A stretch of DNA of 64,000 bases from contig JAUTDP010000003.1 of assembly GCA_033439795.1 (NCBI GenBank), positions 3,224,001-3,288,000 of the forward strand. The letters are read 5' to 3'. A program made the position numbers and the translations under genes. Shown in pieces: positions 34,101 to 48,026 of this stretch. Positions within the stretch are counted from its first letter, which is position 1; each line of letters starts with the position of its first letter. Below the pieces are notes generated by a model that saw nothing but the letters and a program-made list of their open reading frames with translations, was not told the DNA's origin and did no database searches. Source of the stretch: Sordaria brevicollis. Its lineage: Eukaryota > Ascomycota > Sordariomycetes > Sordariales > Sordariaceae.

Positions 34101-37100
34101 TTTTAAATTTAAAAATAACGACCCTCCGATCGTTAATATTATATTCGGTATTTCTAATTCTAAAAGCGATAATAAATTAATTTAATAATATATATTAACT
34201 TATATAATTATATATATTCTAATTACCGCCGTAAATAGTCTATTATTTTTTTAGCGATAAAAATATTAAATAAATAATATTTAATAGAGAATATTTAAAT
34301 TATACCTATTTATTTTCTACCTTTATCTTAATTCGTAACCTTTATATTCGTATCCTACTTCGTTTAATACCGTTCCGTAGGGTAATATTTACTTACTTTA
34401 ATTAAACGTTCCTAAATTGGATTATATATTAATATTATTTAATTTATTAATATTCGCCTCAATACGGGTATATAATAGCCTACTTAAGCTTTATTTATAT
34501 AAGAGTAAAATATATATTAGAATTCTAAGTTTTATTCTCGTATAAGTAAAATATATATTATTTATATAAGAGTGGATTAATATATTAAAATTCTAGGTTT
34601 CGTTCTCGTATAAATAAAATAAATATATTAAATTTCTACTCTTTTAAAAGCGAAATTTAATTACAATTCCCGCTTACGTATAAACGAAAACTATTTATTA
34701 ATTACCCTTTTATCGTTAAATATAAAATATTATAATAAATATAGAAAATATATTCTCAATTTTCTAATTATTATCTTATATTATATCCAAAAGGTTAAGT
34801 ATTTTTTTTACCCTTTTCCAAAATCCCCGCCCTTAATTTAATATATTAATTAAAAATTATTTTAATTTCCGCCCGTATAATAGGAATTCTTATATCCAAT
34901 TTAATTTCGAAAATATACGTTACGTTATAAAGCGCTTCTATATAATATATAAAAGTATTTTTATTAATCCTTAAATATAATACTTCGAAATATATATTAA
35001 TAAAATAAATAAATACCCTTATAGCGTTAATCCTAACTTTTATATATTTAAATTAGCGCTTTAATTTATTTAAATTATTAATTGGTACGTTATACTACGT
35101 ATTTTCTAAATAATAAATCTTTTAATTAATATTATTTAACGTAATTAAAATTTATATTTCGCGAATAGATTTTAATAACGTATCCCTATAATATATAAAT
35201 ATTATATTATAAATATTAATATACGCGTAATATTCTATCTATAAGGCAAGATTTACCTTTTTTATCGTTTAATATAAATTAAAGTAAAAGGGTAAATAGG
35301 AAATAAAATATATTTATTACCTCTATATTATTTCCCTTTCCCTTATATTAGTCCGGCGGATATTATAATTCCTATAGAATTAAATTATTAGAAATAGAAA
35401 CCGGGATACGCTTTTCCTAATTAAAGGGGGGGGTTTAAAATATTTATTTAAAATATAACCGCTTTTTACCCTATATCGTAACCTCTTTAAGCGGTAATTT
35501 TTCAAATAGCTTCGTAATAGGGTATTTTAAATAATTATTAAATTAAGTTATTAATTCCTTTTATTTTACTTTTTCGCTATTTATATAATTAATTTTAATT
35601 TTAAATTATATTACCCGTTTAATAAATGAAGGTTAGGCGATAAAGGCTTTGTATAATAAAAACCTAAATATACGTAATATAATATTCGGTGTATAATTAA
35701 TTACGTATCCTATTTAATTTTCTCGTAGAAAAATTTAAATAGCGGGGCGTAATTTAATCGAAATTAGTTATATAAACGGTATATTAACGTAAAAGAGGTT
35801 AAACGCTTTAATTTCGAAATATATTTATAATTATAAATAGTAATTTTACGGCCGTTTTAATAAAAATTGAACTATTAAAACGGTAAATTAATAAAATTAA
35901 TTAAAGTTATTCGTTTTTAATATCTAAAAATCGAAAGGCCTTAAAATTAAATAATATAAAATTTTTATATTAGAGCCGGGTTTTACCCGTAGGAGGCGAA
36001 TTTCGTAAACGATTTATACGTATTTAATAGGAATTCGAACGTTAAAGACTTTAAGAGGCGGATCCCTTTTTATATTATAATAGAAAGGAAAATAATTTAA
36101 ATTATTAAAAAGTAGGAACGGGTTTCTTTATCCTCAAAACGTTAATATAATTATTAAAACGAATTAAATACTATTTGCTTTATTAATTTAATTATCTCTT
36201 TTTTTAAAGCGCTTTTTATTAATAATTAATATATTATAATTTAAAGGGGGATATAAATTTCGAATCCTAACGCTATCCGTAAGCAATTCGTTACTGTATA
36301 TTATTTTTATCTTCTTCTTTTTAAATAATCGTTAAATAGTAAAGTACGCATTTAATTTACTATCCCGATCGTTAAATCTAATATCCTCGTAAATTAAACC
36401 CCGACCCCTATTAAATTTAATATCCTTATAGGATTAATAATTATTAAAATCGTTCGGTTATTAAATATATAAATTAAACGAATTTATTAAATATAAATAA
36501 TAGAATATTTATATATTGAAAATAATAGTATCCGTATTATTATCCTTAAAAGTATTTTCTATAATAATGTATTTACTATTCCGTTCGATAAGTTTATTTG
36601 CGAAACGAATAATAAATTAAAGGTTTAAGGGTCGCTTATAATACGTTAAAAATACCGAAATATTTATAATATAATTAGCGAAAAGTTAAATAAAGTATTT
36701 TAATAATTAAACGGTAATACGAAGTAATAAATTAATATTTGTAGATTATATTTAGAAGTATAAATAGAAGGTGGAAAATAAAATTTACTTACAAAATAAA
36801 TAATAAATTAAAAATTTAAAAACTATTCGTAATATATTATAAAGATTAAAAATATTGATTAATATAATATATAAAAGGCTAAATAAAATATTTTAATAAT
36901 TAAATACGAGAAAATATAATAATAATTAGTAATTATAAATCGTATTTAGAGGCGTAAAGAATAGTAATAGGTAAAGAATATAAGGAATAAATTAGAAGTA
37001 GGAAGGAGGAAAGTCCTAGGAAATAAAATCGGAAACGAAGCGACCTCGTTTTATTTTTTGAATTTTCCGTTAGATTATATAATTTACGAATTTTATTATA

Positions 37101-37199
37101 TACTTTAATATTATTAATTATCCTTTTAAAATATATTTTCTATATTAATTTAATAGTAAATTATATATTAGGGACTTTCTTTATCGAAATAATAATATC
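34101..37199. other. Region D, unassigned AT-rich sequence with hairpin motifs and a 193-bp direct repeat
   Basis: No recognisable gene. Hairpin-motif copies cluster at 34490-34692. A phrase beginning AAATAAAGTATTTTAATAAT at 36688 recurs with one difference at 36881, 193 bp apart, with further similarity on both sides. Frames on both strands remain open except for TAA/TAG, so a degraded ORF could be present; the minus-strand ORF that follows may extend into it. Confidence 0.4.
34490..34692. repeat. Cluster of six hairpin motifs
   Basis: Copies of the approximate motif CTTTTAYRYRAAAGTRAAA at 34490-34512, 34530-34552, 34560-34576, 34598-34620, 34635-34656 and 34668-34692. Related copies recur at 39001-39048, 39218-39262, 40473-40592, 50175-50232, 59529-59616, 60272-60383 and 60576-60680. 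Confidence 0.6.
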
Positions 37200-39031
37200 T
37201 ACGTAGGACGCTATATAGGGCGCTAAAAATGGATATTAAACGGAAATTCTATATAAGTATATAAATATATTAAATTAGAATATATTCGATATTTAATTAT
37301 TAATCTATAATATTAATATTAAGTTTACCGAATAGAATTCGTCCGTTTTACTACTTTTATTATTTTATAATTAATTATTAATTAAAATATAGCGTATCCC
37401 CCGAGAAGTAATTTACTTAATTATATTTATATAATTCTTAATTTAATATTTATTATAGGTTAATTAACGCTTCGAATAAAAATTTAATTATTAAACGAAC
37501 GAATTAAATATATTAATATACCCGGATAAATAAAATATTAGGACGAATAGTAAAATAATAATTAATTCGCCGAATAATATATTTATAATAATTAATAAAA
37601 TTTATAATTAAAAATTAATTAACGTATAGTAAATTAAATATTTATTAATTATAATAATAATTATTAAAAGTATTTACAATTTATTGTTCGTTTATTAGCC
37701 CTAATCTATAAATTTTCTACTGAAATATTAGGAAATCCCCTACTACCTATTTACTATAAACTATCCTATTTAAAATAATTAATAAAACGAAGTAAAAAAA
37801 TTATACGTTATACGAATTTTATTTATACGACGCGCTTTCCTATAACCGTAATTTAAAAATAATATAATCGAATTACCGCGAAGCGTTTATTAAATACTAA
37901 TATAATTTTAATATAATAACGGGGTATATTATTCGCGTCCTCCCCGTTTTATTTATATATTATATCGGTATATTTATAATTTAAAGTTTAAATATACTCT
38001 TTTAATTATATATAGAATTTTAGGCCGCTATTTATTATATTAATAATACGTATAAAAACGAATTAGCGTTAAATATTTATATATATTTTAAAATATATAG
38101 TAATATCGAATACCCCTTTTTAATTAATTATACGAATGTTTTATATCGAACCTTTATTAATTTATTATTCTTCTTTTAAATATTATATCGCTATATAAAA
38201 ACGTTAAGCGGTTTTAGTAAAATTATTATAATTAACTTTATTGAAAATTAGCGAATATTAAATTAATTAAGCGGTTATATTATCCGGTATAGGATTAATT
38301 CTACTATTTTATATTTCCCGAAGCGGGAATTAAGAAATAAAGTTAGGAATATTTTTAGGAGAAAGTAATTTACTAATATCGTCGCCTTATTCGATATATT
38401 CGTTTATAATTCGAAATTCGACTTCGTTATTAAATTCATAAATAGGTTAATTAATTATTTTAGCCGGCTTATTACTAATAATAACGTTTATTATTTAAAT
38501 ATCGCCGTTTTCGTTATTAGGTTTATAAATAGGCTAATTAGTCGTTTTAGCCGGTTTATTATTAATAATAACGTTTAATATTTAAATATCGCCGCCTTCG
38601 CTATTAAATTTATAAATAGGCTAATCGGTCGTTTTAGCCGGCTTATTGCTAATAATAACGTTTAGTATTTAAATATCGCCGCCCTCGCTATTAGGTTTAT
38701 AAATAAATTAATTAGTCGTTTTAGCCGGCTTATTATTAATAATAACGTTTAATATTTAAATATCGCCGCCCTTACTATTAAATTTATAAATAAATTAATT
38801 AGTCGTTTTAACCGGTTTATTATTAATAATAACGTCCTTAATATTAAATATTATATTAATTAATAATTTTACAATTATAAAATCGCTATCCCTTTTGATT
38901 CCCTCGCTAAATAATTCGAATATATCGATTATATAGGAATTAAAATTAATTAAAGTATTATTCGTATTATTATTTAAAATATTAATAATAATTTAACGAC
39001 TTTCGCTTTTACGAAAATAAGAAATTTTCAT
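37200..39031 (-). pseudogene. Long degenerate ORF with five 29-residue repeats, family unknown
   Basis: From an ATG at 39031 a single minus-strand frame can be followed for about 610 codons to near 37200. Every stop is TAA or TAG, compatible with former Gln (or Trp) codons. The start reads MKISYFRKSESR and includes one of the hairpin motifs. An N-terminal helical part (YIIDIFELFSEGIKRDSDF) precedes five near-identical 29-residue repeats, each with NKPAKTTN-stop-PIYKPNSEGGDI or a variant. A helical C-terminal part with FNNEVEFRIINEYIE, ITA-stop-LI-stop-YSLIFNKVNY and KRFAVIRLYY follows. Nothing matched a family I know. The polar, acidic and basic composition makes this frame more protein-like than the plus-strand alternative. 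Confidence 0.5.
38430..38840. repeat. Five tandem copies of an 87-bp repeat
   Basis: TTTTAGCCGG (TTTTAACCGG in the last copy) recurs at 38458, 38545, 38632, 38719 and 38806, exactly 87 bp apart. 87 is 29 codons, so reading frame is preserved. Copies differ by C/T and G/A changes. Confidence 0.92.
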
Positions 39032-40626
39032 TTCTACGGAAATAAAATTAACGGAATTCGATTTATTTAATAACGCTATTAATAAGCGTATTGAAAATAA
39101 CGTTAATATTAGGATATTCTAAGGTTTATAAAGGGGTATTCCTATAAATAAGGATACGTAGGGGTATAACAGTATCGTTTACATTATTATTCAAATTATT
39201 AATATTTATTTAATAGATTTTACTTTTATAAAAGTAAATATTTTACTTTCGTAAAAATAAAATTAAAAGAATTTGTTTAATTTATTTAATAATATTTTTA
39301 TTACTTATATTTACCCTAGGTCGCTTCCGAATACGGTTTTTAAACGGGGTATTTATTTTAAATTCGGACGAATATATATATACTTTACTTTTATATTTAC
39401 GTTTCTCGTCGCGGGTATATAGGGTAAATCCTCCCTTCGGTCCGTATTAATTTATAACGTCCTTTAACGCCTCTTTTAATACCTTAATTTTAATTTTACG
39501 CCCCTTTATTAATATATTAATAAATTAATTATAAATATAAATTAGTTTATTCGCCCGTTTAATACGTTTTATTTTTTTAATTTTCGAATTTTTAATAGGG
39601 TAAATAGCGAAGCGTTTAATAAGAAGTATTTTATTTTAAATAGAGGAAATATCCTTTAAAATATTATAAATAAATTAAATTATTTTATCGAAAATAAATC
39701 GGCGTACCGGATTATCTCTTCTTATATATAAATTAATAATCTATAAATTGGTTAAAATTATTATATTATTAAGGAAATTCTAATTAATAAACATTTTAAC
39801 TTTAATTCGATATATAAAAATTTTTATAATTATCGAATAATAATCGCCGATAAATATCGTACGGGTAGAATAAAAATTAATAATTTTCTTAGGAGGATTT
39901 ACTACTTATAAGAATTAATTAAAATTGTATAATAAAATATATTATATAACTTTATAATTAATAATAATCTTAATATTATCCCCTATTTTAACGGGGAATT
40001 ACTTTTTTAAATTAAAGTTTATTACTAATTCGTAAATTTATTACGCAAAATATTAATTTATTTACGGGCGTAAATTTTATAAAGGGTAAATATAATTTAC
40101 TTTATATAATATTCTTTCTTCTATTTAATCCGAAATAATAGCTTTAATAATCGGTAAATATTATTCGATTTAAAATTTTTAATTAATATAATATAAACGC
40201 CCTATATATTAGAATATTATATTTTAATTCTAAATATAATTAAAGCCGATATTTATATTATATGTGTAATATAAATTTAAACCGGTTATATAAACGCTCG
40301 AATTAAAAATTAGGATATTAATATTCGAATTGCAATTATTCTATTAATTAATAATTACCGTACGCTAAATCGGTATTTAATCCGAATAAATTATTATAAC
40401 ATTTAGGCCAATTTTACGGAAAATAGCGGTTATAACCCTATTATAATATTAACGTTAATAAAGATTTAATAGCCTTTATTTTTACGAAAATAAAAAATCC
40501 GAAGGAAGTATTTATAATAAATTTTATTTTTATAAGAATAAAGGTAAGGATAAAATATTCGTAATAAATTTCACTTTTATAAAAATAAAAGTAAAGATAA
40601 ATTTATATTTATATTTATAATATATT
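39032..40626. other. Region D sequence up to A2, with hairpin motifs
   Basis: AT-rich. Contains seven hairpin-motif copies (39027-39048, 39218-39239, 39240-39262, 40473-40496, 40521-40543, 40569-40592, and one inside the preceding ORF start). No gene recognised. Confidence 0.45.
40622..40626. repeat. Left target-site duplication of A2 (ATATT)
   Basis: Identical to 48313-48317 beyond the right LTR. Confidence 0.85.
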
Positions 40627-40912
40627 TATCACAGGATTATACCTATGCCATACCTAGTATACGCATTAACCACCTATATAGGTACCTAAATCCCCAACGA
40701 CCATTCCCAACCATAACACGCATACTATAACTCGACATAATCTAGATCTAATCACCTATAGTCACGTACAATATCACGTAGGTGCGTACGGATTAGGGTA
40801 TAAGTTCGCGCCTATATATCCAATCCTCCGTACACACTTCTCCCTTCCTTTCTTTCGTATAATAATATATATTTTATTATATATTTAATAGTATTAACGC
40901 TATCCTTTAATA
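40627..40912 (+). repeat. 5' LTR of A2 (286 bp)
   Basis: Starts TATCACAGG (TGTCACAGG before mutation) and ends CCTTTAATA. It keeps many CpA/TpG sites, for example CCCCAACGACCATTCCCAAC, unlike the interior. Confidence 0.93.
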
Positions 40913-40999
40913 ATTTATTACATTTACTTTAACGCTATACGCGTAATTTTCGAAGAAGATTAATTATTAATTATATTAATTAGTATTAAAATTCGTTTC

Positions 41000-42885
41000 C
41001 CTAACGGCCAACGTTTTAACGACGGTCCTATAATTAATTCGAATTAAATAATTATTAAAACGAATATTATTACTATAATCGTTCGTATTCTCTTTTCCTT
41101 TATACTTATTAAAATATATTAATTTAAACGATTAATATCCAATCTAATCCCCGCTATAATTATTAATACCCTCGTCGTAATTATTACGCTTTCCGAAATT
41201 AAAAACGTCGACCCCCGTAATATCGAATTCTAAAATTAATTTACCGACGCTATTTACGCGTTTAATAACGATTTTATTATTATTTTAGTTTTTATTACCT
41301 AAATTTTTAATTTAAATAATTACTTTATATTCCCGGCCGCCGCTTACGTATTCGCCCGTTTTATATAATCTAATATTATTTCTATTACCGCCGAATTTTA
41401 AAGTATTAAAGAAGACCTTTAATAATCCGAAGATGAGAATAATTAATTATATTAGGATTTCGATTAACTCTATATTTTAATTTAAAATAAGGATTAAATT
41501 AACGCGATTTTTAATATTAACTTCGCAATTCTTAAAATTAATTATACCTTTTAATTTTTAAACGCCGCTATTAAATAATAAACCTAATACAACGTTTATA
41601 AATAGGCTTTCGCTAATATAACCTCCTAATATAATAATATTATTAACGATTTCCAAATTCGTTTAATTACCTTTTAATAAAATTTATTTAACGTTTAAAA
41701 ACGTTATTCCGACTTTAAAATTAATTCCTAAAACGTAATTAAATACAAAATAATTAAATATTAAAAGATAATTAACGACCTTCGCTAACGTTTATTTAAG
41801 CTTACCGATTCCGCGTTTATATTTCTACCCGACGATAATAATAATAGTAATTCTAATTCCAATTTTAATAATTCCGAATCCGAATTTAATAATATAATTA
41901 CTAATAACCCGGTTGGAAGTAACGGCGGTAACGGCTATAAATCGGTATTATATATCGTTATTTCTTCCGTTTTTAATAATACCAGTAAAATTCTTAAGAG
42001 AATTATTAAATTTCGTTAATAACGCGTTAATATTTTATTCGCTTTTAAGGATAAACTTTCTACTTTTAAAACCGAAGATGCTAAATTTTCTTTAATTTCC
42101 CACTCCCTTTATAATAAATTTTAAGAGGTAATCGAGCCCGAATTTATTAAAATTCTATTTAATAAACCGGTTAAATAATTTATTACCTTCGATCTACTTA
42201 AATAAATGGCTAATAAATATAATAATATTAATACTATAATTTAAATTCGTCGTAAATTCGAAGATTTAAAAATAAGTAAAATAAAATAACTTAATTTCGA
42301 AGATAAATTCGTTATTATTATCGAACGTTATTAATTTAATAATAATATAAAGATTTATTATTTCCGTTAACGTTTAACCGAATGCCTCCGTAACGTTATT
42401 ACCCTATAGCGCCTTTAGCCTAAAAATAATAAATTCGACGAATAATTCGAAATAACCCGCGATTTCGTTAAATAATTCAAATAAAAGGATTAATATAATA
42501 AAATCGCTAACCCTTACTATAAATCTAATATTAATAACCCCGTTACCGGCTTTAATTCCACTTTTAATAATATAAACGGTTCCATTCCTAAATTTACTAT
42601 TAATAAAAGCGGTACTATTATAAATTTCGATTCTATATCCGCCTCCGACATTTAAATTTCCCGTATAATTAATAACGATATATTTTAATACTATATAAAG
42701 ATTAATACCTATACCCGCTATAATTGTAAAGGCTATTTCTCCGTTAAATATAAGGGTCGTATTTAATTTAAAAAGGAAATGCCCGAACGTAAATTACGTA
42801 GAAAGAAAGAAAAGGAGAAGAAAGAGAAAAAGGATAAAAAGGAAAAGGAGAAAAATAATAATAATAATAATAATTAGTAATAACG
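41000..42885 (+). pseudogene. gag of A2 (degenerate)
   Basis: An Asn/Ser/Glu-rich frame (DNNNSNSNSNFNNSESEFNN near 41830-41900) leads to a zinc-knuckle-like YTRYNCKGYFSVKYKG near 42710-42760. It ends in a Lys/Glu/Arg-rich tract and an (AAT)7 run coding Asn at about 42856-42878. The 60-codon open frame at 41913-42095 is an out-of-frame shadow of this gag. Confidence 0.7.
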
Positions 42886-42999
42886 CCCCGCCTAAAATTA
42901 ATATAAATATAATTAATATAATTACTATAATATTAATATTATAAATATTCCTATTCTTAATACTCTAATTCCTAATTATTTTATACTATAATAATAATT

Positions 43000-45900
43000 T
43001 ATTTACTACTTTACCCCTATATACCCTTATAATTTCGTAGGCCCGGTTATAAATAACGAAAACGGTTCTATTAATAATTAAAGAAATATATAACTTCCTA
43101 TTTAAATTATAATTAAAGGCTAACGTTTATTAAATATAAATAAGGAGGAGGATAATTAAAGAGTATCCCTATAATTAAATTTAAAATTATTAAGATTAAT
43201 AAATTTTTTATAAATAGCCGTTATAAATACCCTAATTTATTAAATCTTTCTATCTACTTATTTTATAGACTGCGTAAAATATATTATACTATATTCGTTA
43301 ATAGTAATTATACCGCCCTAAGGTTTATTAACCGTCGTTTCGTTTTATATAATAATCTCCTAATTTTTAAACTCTAATTCCCTAAACTCCTATACTTCGT
43401 TAATAATTAAACGAAGGGGAGTATTATATATTTTAATTATTTAATTATAAATACTAATGTATATTATAAATTTATCGATCTTTTTATTTATAATTTTATA
43501 AAAAATAACCCTATTATTTTCGGATATCCGTAATTAATTTACTACGCCCTTAATATCGATTAACCTAATAATCGCCTTATTTTCGGCTCTACTTACGAAT
43601 AATGCAATTACTTTCCCCTAAAAATACCCCGCTACCTATATTATATACCGTTATTACGTAAATATAATATTAATACGCCTTTAATTATTATTCTTAACGG
43701 TATACTTTCCGTTACTATTTTTAAAAATTCCCCTAAAATATAATTAATATATTAGAAACCCTCCGTTTTAAACGTCCTTAATAAGGGAGAACCGAATACC
43801 CCCGTTTTACCGTCGGAAACCGCTCGCTGGATTTTTATCTCCGTAATTATTAAACGTACCGTTTATTAACGTTTTAATAAATTTAAATAAAAGGTCGCTA
43901 ATAAAATAGGCGCGGTCTTTATTAATAAAATTATTAGTAATTAAATTCTTATACTAACGGTTATAATACGTTATTACCCCCCTCCCTTACTACGTATAAT
44001 CCCTATACTATATTATTTAGCCGGAAGAATATATATTTCTTTCTTCGATTATTAAACGCCAATCTACTTTTATTATATCTTTAAAGGACCTTTCGATTTA
44101 ATTAATATTAAAGAGTTCTTAATAACTATATTTAACTAATTCGCCGAAAAATATAAATTTTAAATTATTTATATAACGAAGGCGAATATAATAAAAAATA
44201 TTTAATGTATAACGGACGAAAATAAAATAATAGAAGAAAAAAGCGCTTTAATCCCGAACGCAATTAGCGATAACCTTATAATTAATATAATTAAAAATAT
44301 TATAAATAATAAAATAATTTATTATAAAAAGTTCTTCGGTAATAATTATTATATTTAAATCGATATACTCTATAATATTAAAAGTAAGGAGGCTATTAAA
44401 ATAATTAAAATTTCTACTTTAATTATATTTATAAACGATACTTCCGATTTCTAAATTTACAAAGAGATTATTAACCGTTATTTTACCGCTAATAATATTA
44501 ATATTAATAAAATTACGTTTAAAAATATTATTAAATTTTATAAAAAGGTAAATAAAACCCCAAAAACCGACGTTCAAATTTAGTAAAAATTATTTCGGTA
44601 ATATTAGTAATAAATAAGCAATTTCCGTTAGGAAAGTATTAATACGCTACCCCCCAACCGGTTTTACGATTTTAAATTCGAATTTAAATTTAGTATTATA
44701 TTACCCGCTTCCCGTAATTATATTTTTAATTTAAAAGAATTTAGCGTTATTAAAAAATAAATCGACGATAATTTAAAGAAGAAATTTATCCGGCCGTTGT
44801 AATTAGAAGCTTCCACTCTTATACTCTTAATTAAGAAATTAGGAAGAGGAATCTACGTTTATATTAATTACCGAAGTATTAATAATATTATTTTTAAGTC
44901 CCGTTATTTACTCCTACTTATTAAAGAAATATTCGACGTTATTTATTACATTAAAATTTTTATTAAATTAAATATTATTATTACCTTTAATTAGGTCCGT
45001 ATTAAAGAAAATTACGAATAGTTAATTACGTTTATAATAAAGTTTAAACTATTCGAATCCCTAATTATACTTTTTAGCCTTTAAGGCGCCCTTAACGCTT
45101 TTTAAAATTATATTAATAATATTTTATATAATATTTTTAATATTTACGCGATTATTTATTTCGATAATATCTTTATATATTTTAATAACGAAAAGGATTA
45201 CGAATAATACGTTAATAATATCCTCGAACGTTTAATTAAAACCGGTTTAAATATAAATATTAATAAATATAAATTCTATACAAAATATACAAAATACTTC
45301 AATTTAATTATTATACTAAGTAATATCGAAATAAATTTAAATAAAATTAAAGCCGTATTCGATTAAGCGCCCCTTTAATCCAAAAAATCGCTCTAATAAT
45401 TCCTCGGCTTCGCGAATTTCTACTAGCGTTTTATTAAAGTATTTTTAATAATAATATCCCTATTATACAAATTAATAAAAAAAAACGCATTATAATTATA
45501 ATCCGACCGCTATTAATCCGCTTTTAACGTATTAAAGAAGGCCTTTACAACCGGACCCGTATTAAAAATTTATAATTAAATTAAAAAAACCGTAATCGAA
45601 ATAAATATATTTAATTAAATAATAAGGGGTACGCTTTTATAATATAATAACGACGGAATATTATATTTAATCGTTTACTTTTTAATAAAATATATAATTT
45701 AAGAGTATAATTATAACGTTTATAATAAAGAATTTTTAATTATTATTAAAGCGTTAGAAGAATAATAGCCCGAATTTAAAGGAGTATAATAACTATTTAA
45801 TATCCTAACGGACTATAAAAATTTAAAGACCTTTATAACTAATAAATAATTTATATAGCGGTATATACGTTAATCGTAATTTTTATTATATTTTAATTTT

Positions 45901-47650
45901 TAAATTCAATATACCCTAGGATTGAAGAATTTACGCTTTAATACCTTTAATAAGAAGCTTAACGATATCCCTACGGGTATTAAAAACGAATATTTCGCTA
46001 TCCGTTAATATACCCTTTTTTAGCCTTTATAATTCGTAAACGGTTATTTCAATAAAGAAAACCTAGCCTTTTATTATTCCCTCTCCCTAATAAACGATTA
46101 CGAAAATAAATCGATCGACGATATTATTTTAAATAATTATAAAAACTCCGTATTCTTTTAAAAAGCGGTCTCCGCCTTAAACGATTTAAATAACCGTAAT
46201 TAATTAATTTCAATTCACAAAATCTTTTATAAAGCTTTTAACGAATATTAGATTACCCTTAATAATATTATTAAATAGCGTAACCGTATAATAATCGACT
46301 TTTATAATAAAGAATTCTAATTCTAATTAATTAATCGTTAATATAATTCATTTAGCGCGGATTACTTTAATCGCAACGTTATTTACGAGCTCCTATCCCG
46401 AAAATTCTATTAAAAGGGTATAATTAATAACGTACGTATATTTTATAAAATTTACCTATTTTATATAAAGATTAAATTCCTTAAATATAATTCCGCCGGC
46501 CTCTTTAAAACCCTACCCGTTATACTAATTCCCTAAATCCGTATCTCCATCGATTATATTATTCCGCTCCCCAATAATTTCTACCTTAATTAAGAATTTA
46601 AATATATTTATATTATTATTAACCGGTTAATAAAAATATAATACTTTATATTAACGGTTATACTATTAATAAAAGAATTAACCGAACGTTTTATCGATTA
46701 TATTTACTACCTTTATAGCCTTTTAAACTCTATCCTCTCGGATAAAGGTACTCAATTTGTATTACGATTTTAATTTTCCTTATATTAGCGTTTAAATATC
46801 GAACGTATTTTAACTTCTACTTTCTACCCTTAAACGAACGCCTAAACTAAACGTATTAACGTAGAAATAGAATAATACTTCCAATTATACGTTAATTAAA
46901 TATAAATTAATTAGGTTAAATAATTTCCCCTTATAAAATTCGTTAGTAATAACGTAATATCTTCGTTAATAAACCTATTACCTTTTTTCGTTAATTACAG
47001 TTATTACCCCTATATAAATACCGAACCTCGTAACCCCCTACTATTAACGTTATTACTTATATAATTAAAAAAATACTATAAAACTAATAAATTTGCCGAT
47101 TATTTCCGTAAAATTTAGGATTTCGCAATTTAATAAACTAAATATAATTAAAATTAATATAAAGAAAATACTAATAAAAAGCGGATCGATTTAATAAAAT
47201 ATAAAAAAAGGGATACCGTCCTATTTAATACGTCTAATTTAATTAGCGGTCGCTTATACATTAAATTCTCCCCCTATTAAAAAAGATTATTTAAAATTTT
47301 AAAAGCGGATTTATATACCATTAAATTATAATTACCCAATAATATAAAATACTCGTTAATTTTCTACGTCTCGATAATTTAACGTTAAACCGGCTAGGGT
47401 CTCCCCGGTTAGGTCGTCGATTCCGACGTCCGCGTTAACGAGGGTAGAATTATAATTCGTACCGACGATTACGAAGAATATATTAAATAAAGATTTAATA
47501 AATTACTAAATATTAAATAAAAAGGAGAAAATTATTATTAATATTATTTAATTAAATAAAAGGGTAATTACAACTTTATTTAAAAAAAGGTTAATAACGT
47601 TATCGATTATAAAATACGTTTTTAAGAATTTTATTATAATTATTCCGATA
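43000..47650 (+). pseudogene. pol of A2 (PR-RT-RNaseH-integrase-chromodomain, degenerate)
   Basis: RT: KSRYLLLLIKE near 44900 and the catalytic YFDN box (from YxDD) at 45157-45168. RNase H follows to about 46000. Integrase: the core strand reads YIIINRLIKI-stop-YFILT near 46600 and the second catalytic block SDKGTQF is at about 46738-46758. The C-terminal chromodomain-like segment near 47540 reads YLIK-stop-KG, a YLVKWKG with its Trp codon turned to a stop. Chromodomains of chromoviruses bind histone marks and steer integration to heterochromatin, which fits the setting. Edges are approximate. Confidence 0.8.
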
Positions 47651-48013
47651 AATTAATACCGCTCCGCGTTAAAGAGCTTTTCGACCGCTTCGAATAAAAA
47701 GGAGAATACCCGATAATAGACTCTATTATTCGTAATAAATAATCCGATACTAATATTAAACCCCGCGCTTTATACCGCCGCTCCGCCCACTTAATATAAC
47801 GATTCGCTATTTCTAAAACGGAGCTATTACTAATTAAAAAGGAGGTGGAAGAAGGATTTATAAAAATAATAATAAAAATTATACAATTTTTAATAAATAA
47901 ATAGTTTAGGATATAATTAACGTTACGGTTAAAAATATTTAATAAATTAATAAAGGATTCTAAATTATAATTATACGTATATATAGATTTTTTTTAATTT
48001 TGCGAACTTCTTT

Positions 48014-48026
48014 TAAGGGGGGATAA
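48014..48026 (+). other. Polypurine tract of A2
   Basis: TAAGGGGGGATAA directly before the 3' LTR, the same position as in A1. Confidence 0.75.

Noticed and set aside
38430..38840. Regular 87-bp repeats considered as a CRISPR array
   Set aside because: The whole 87-bp unit is conserved with no unique spacers, the period is 29 codons and the setting is eukaryotic; it is a coding tandem repeat.
37200..39031. Repeat ORF as a Starship captain (DUF3435 tyrosine recombinase)
   Set aside because: No R...HxxR...Y recombinase signature could be seen in the stop-tolerant translation.
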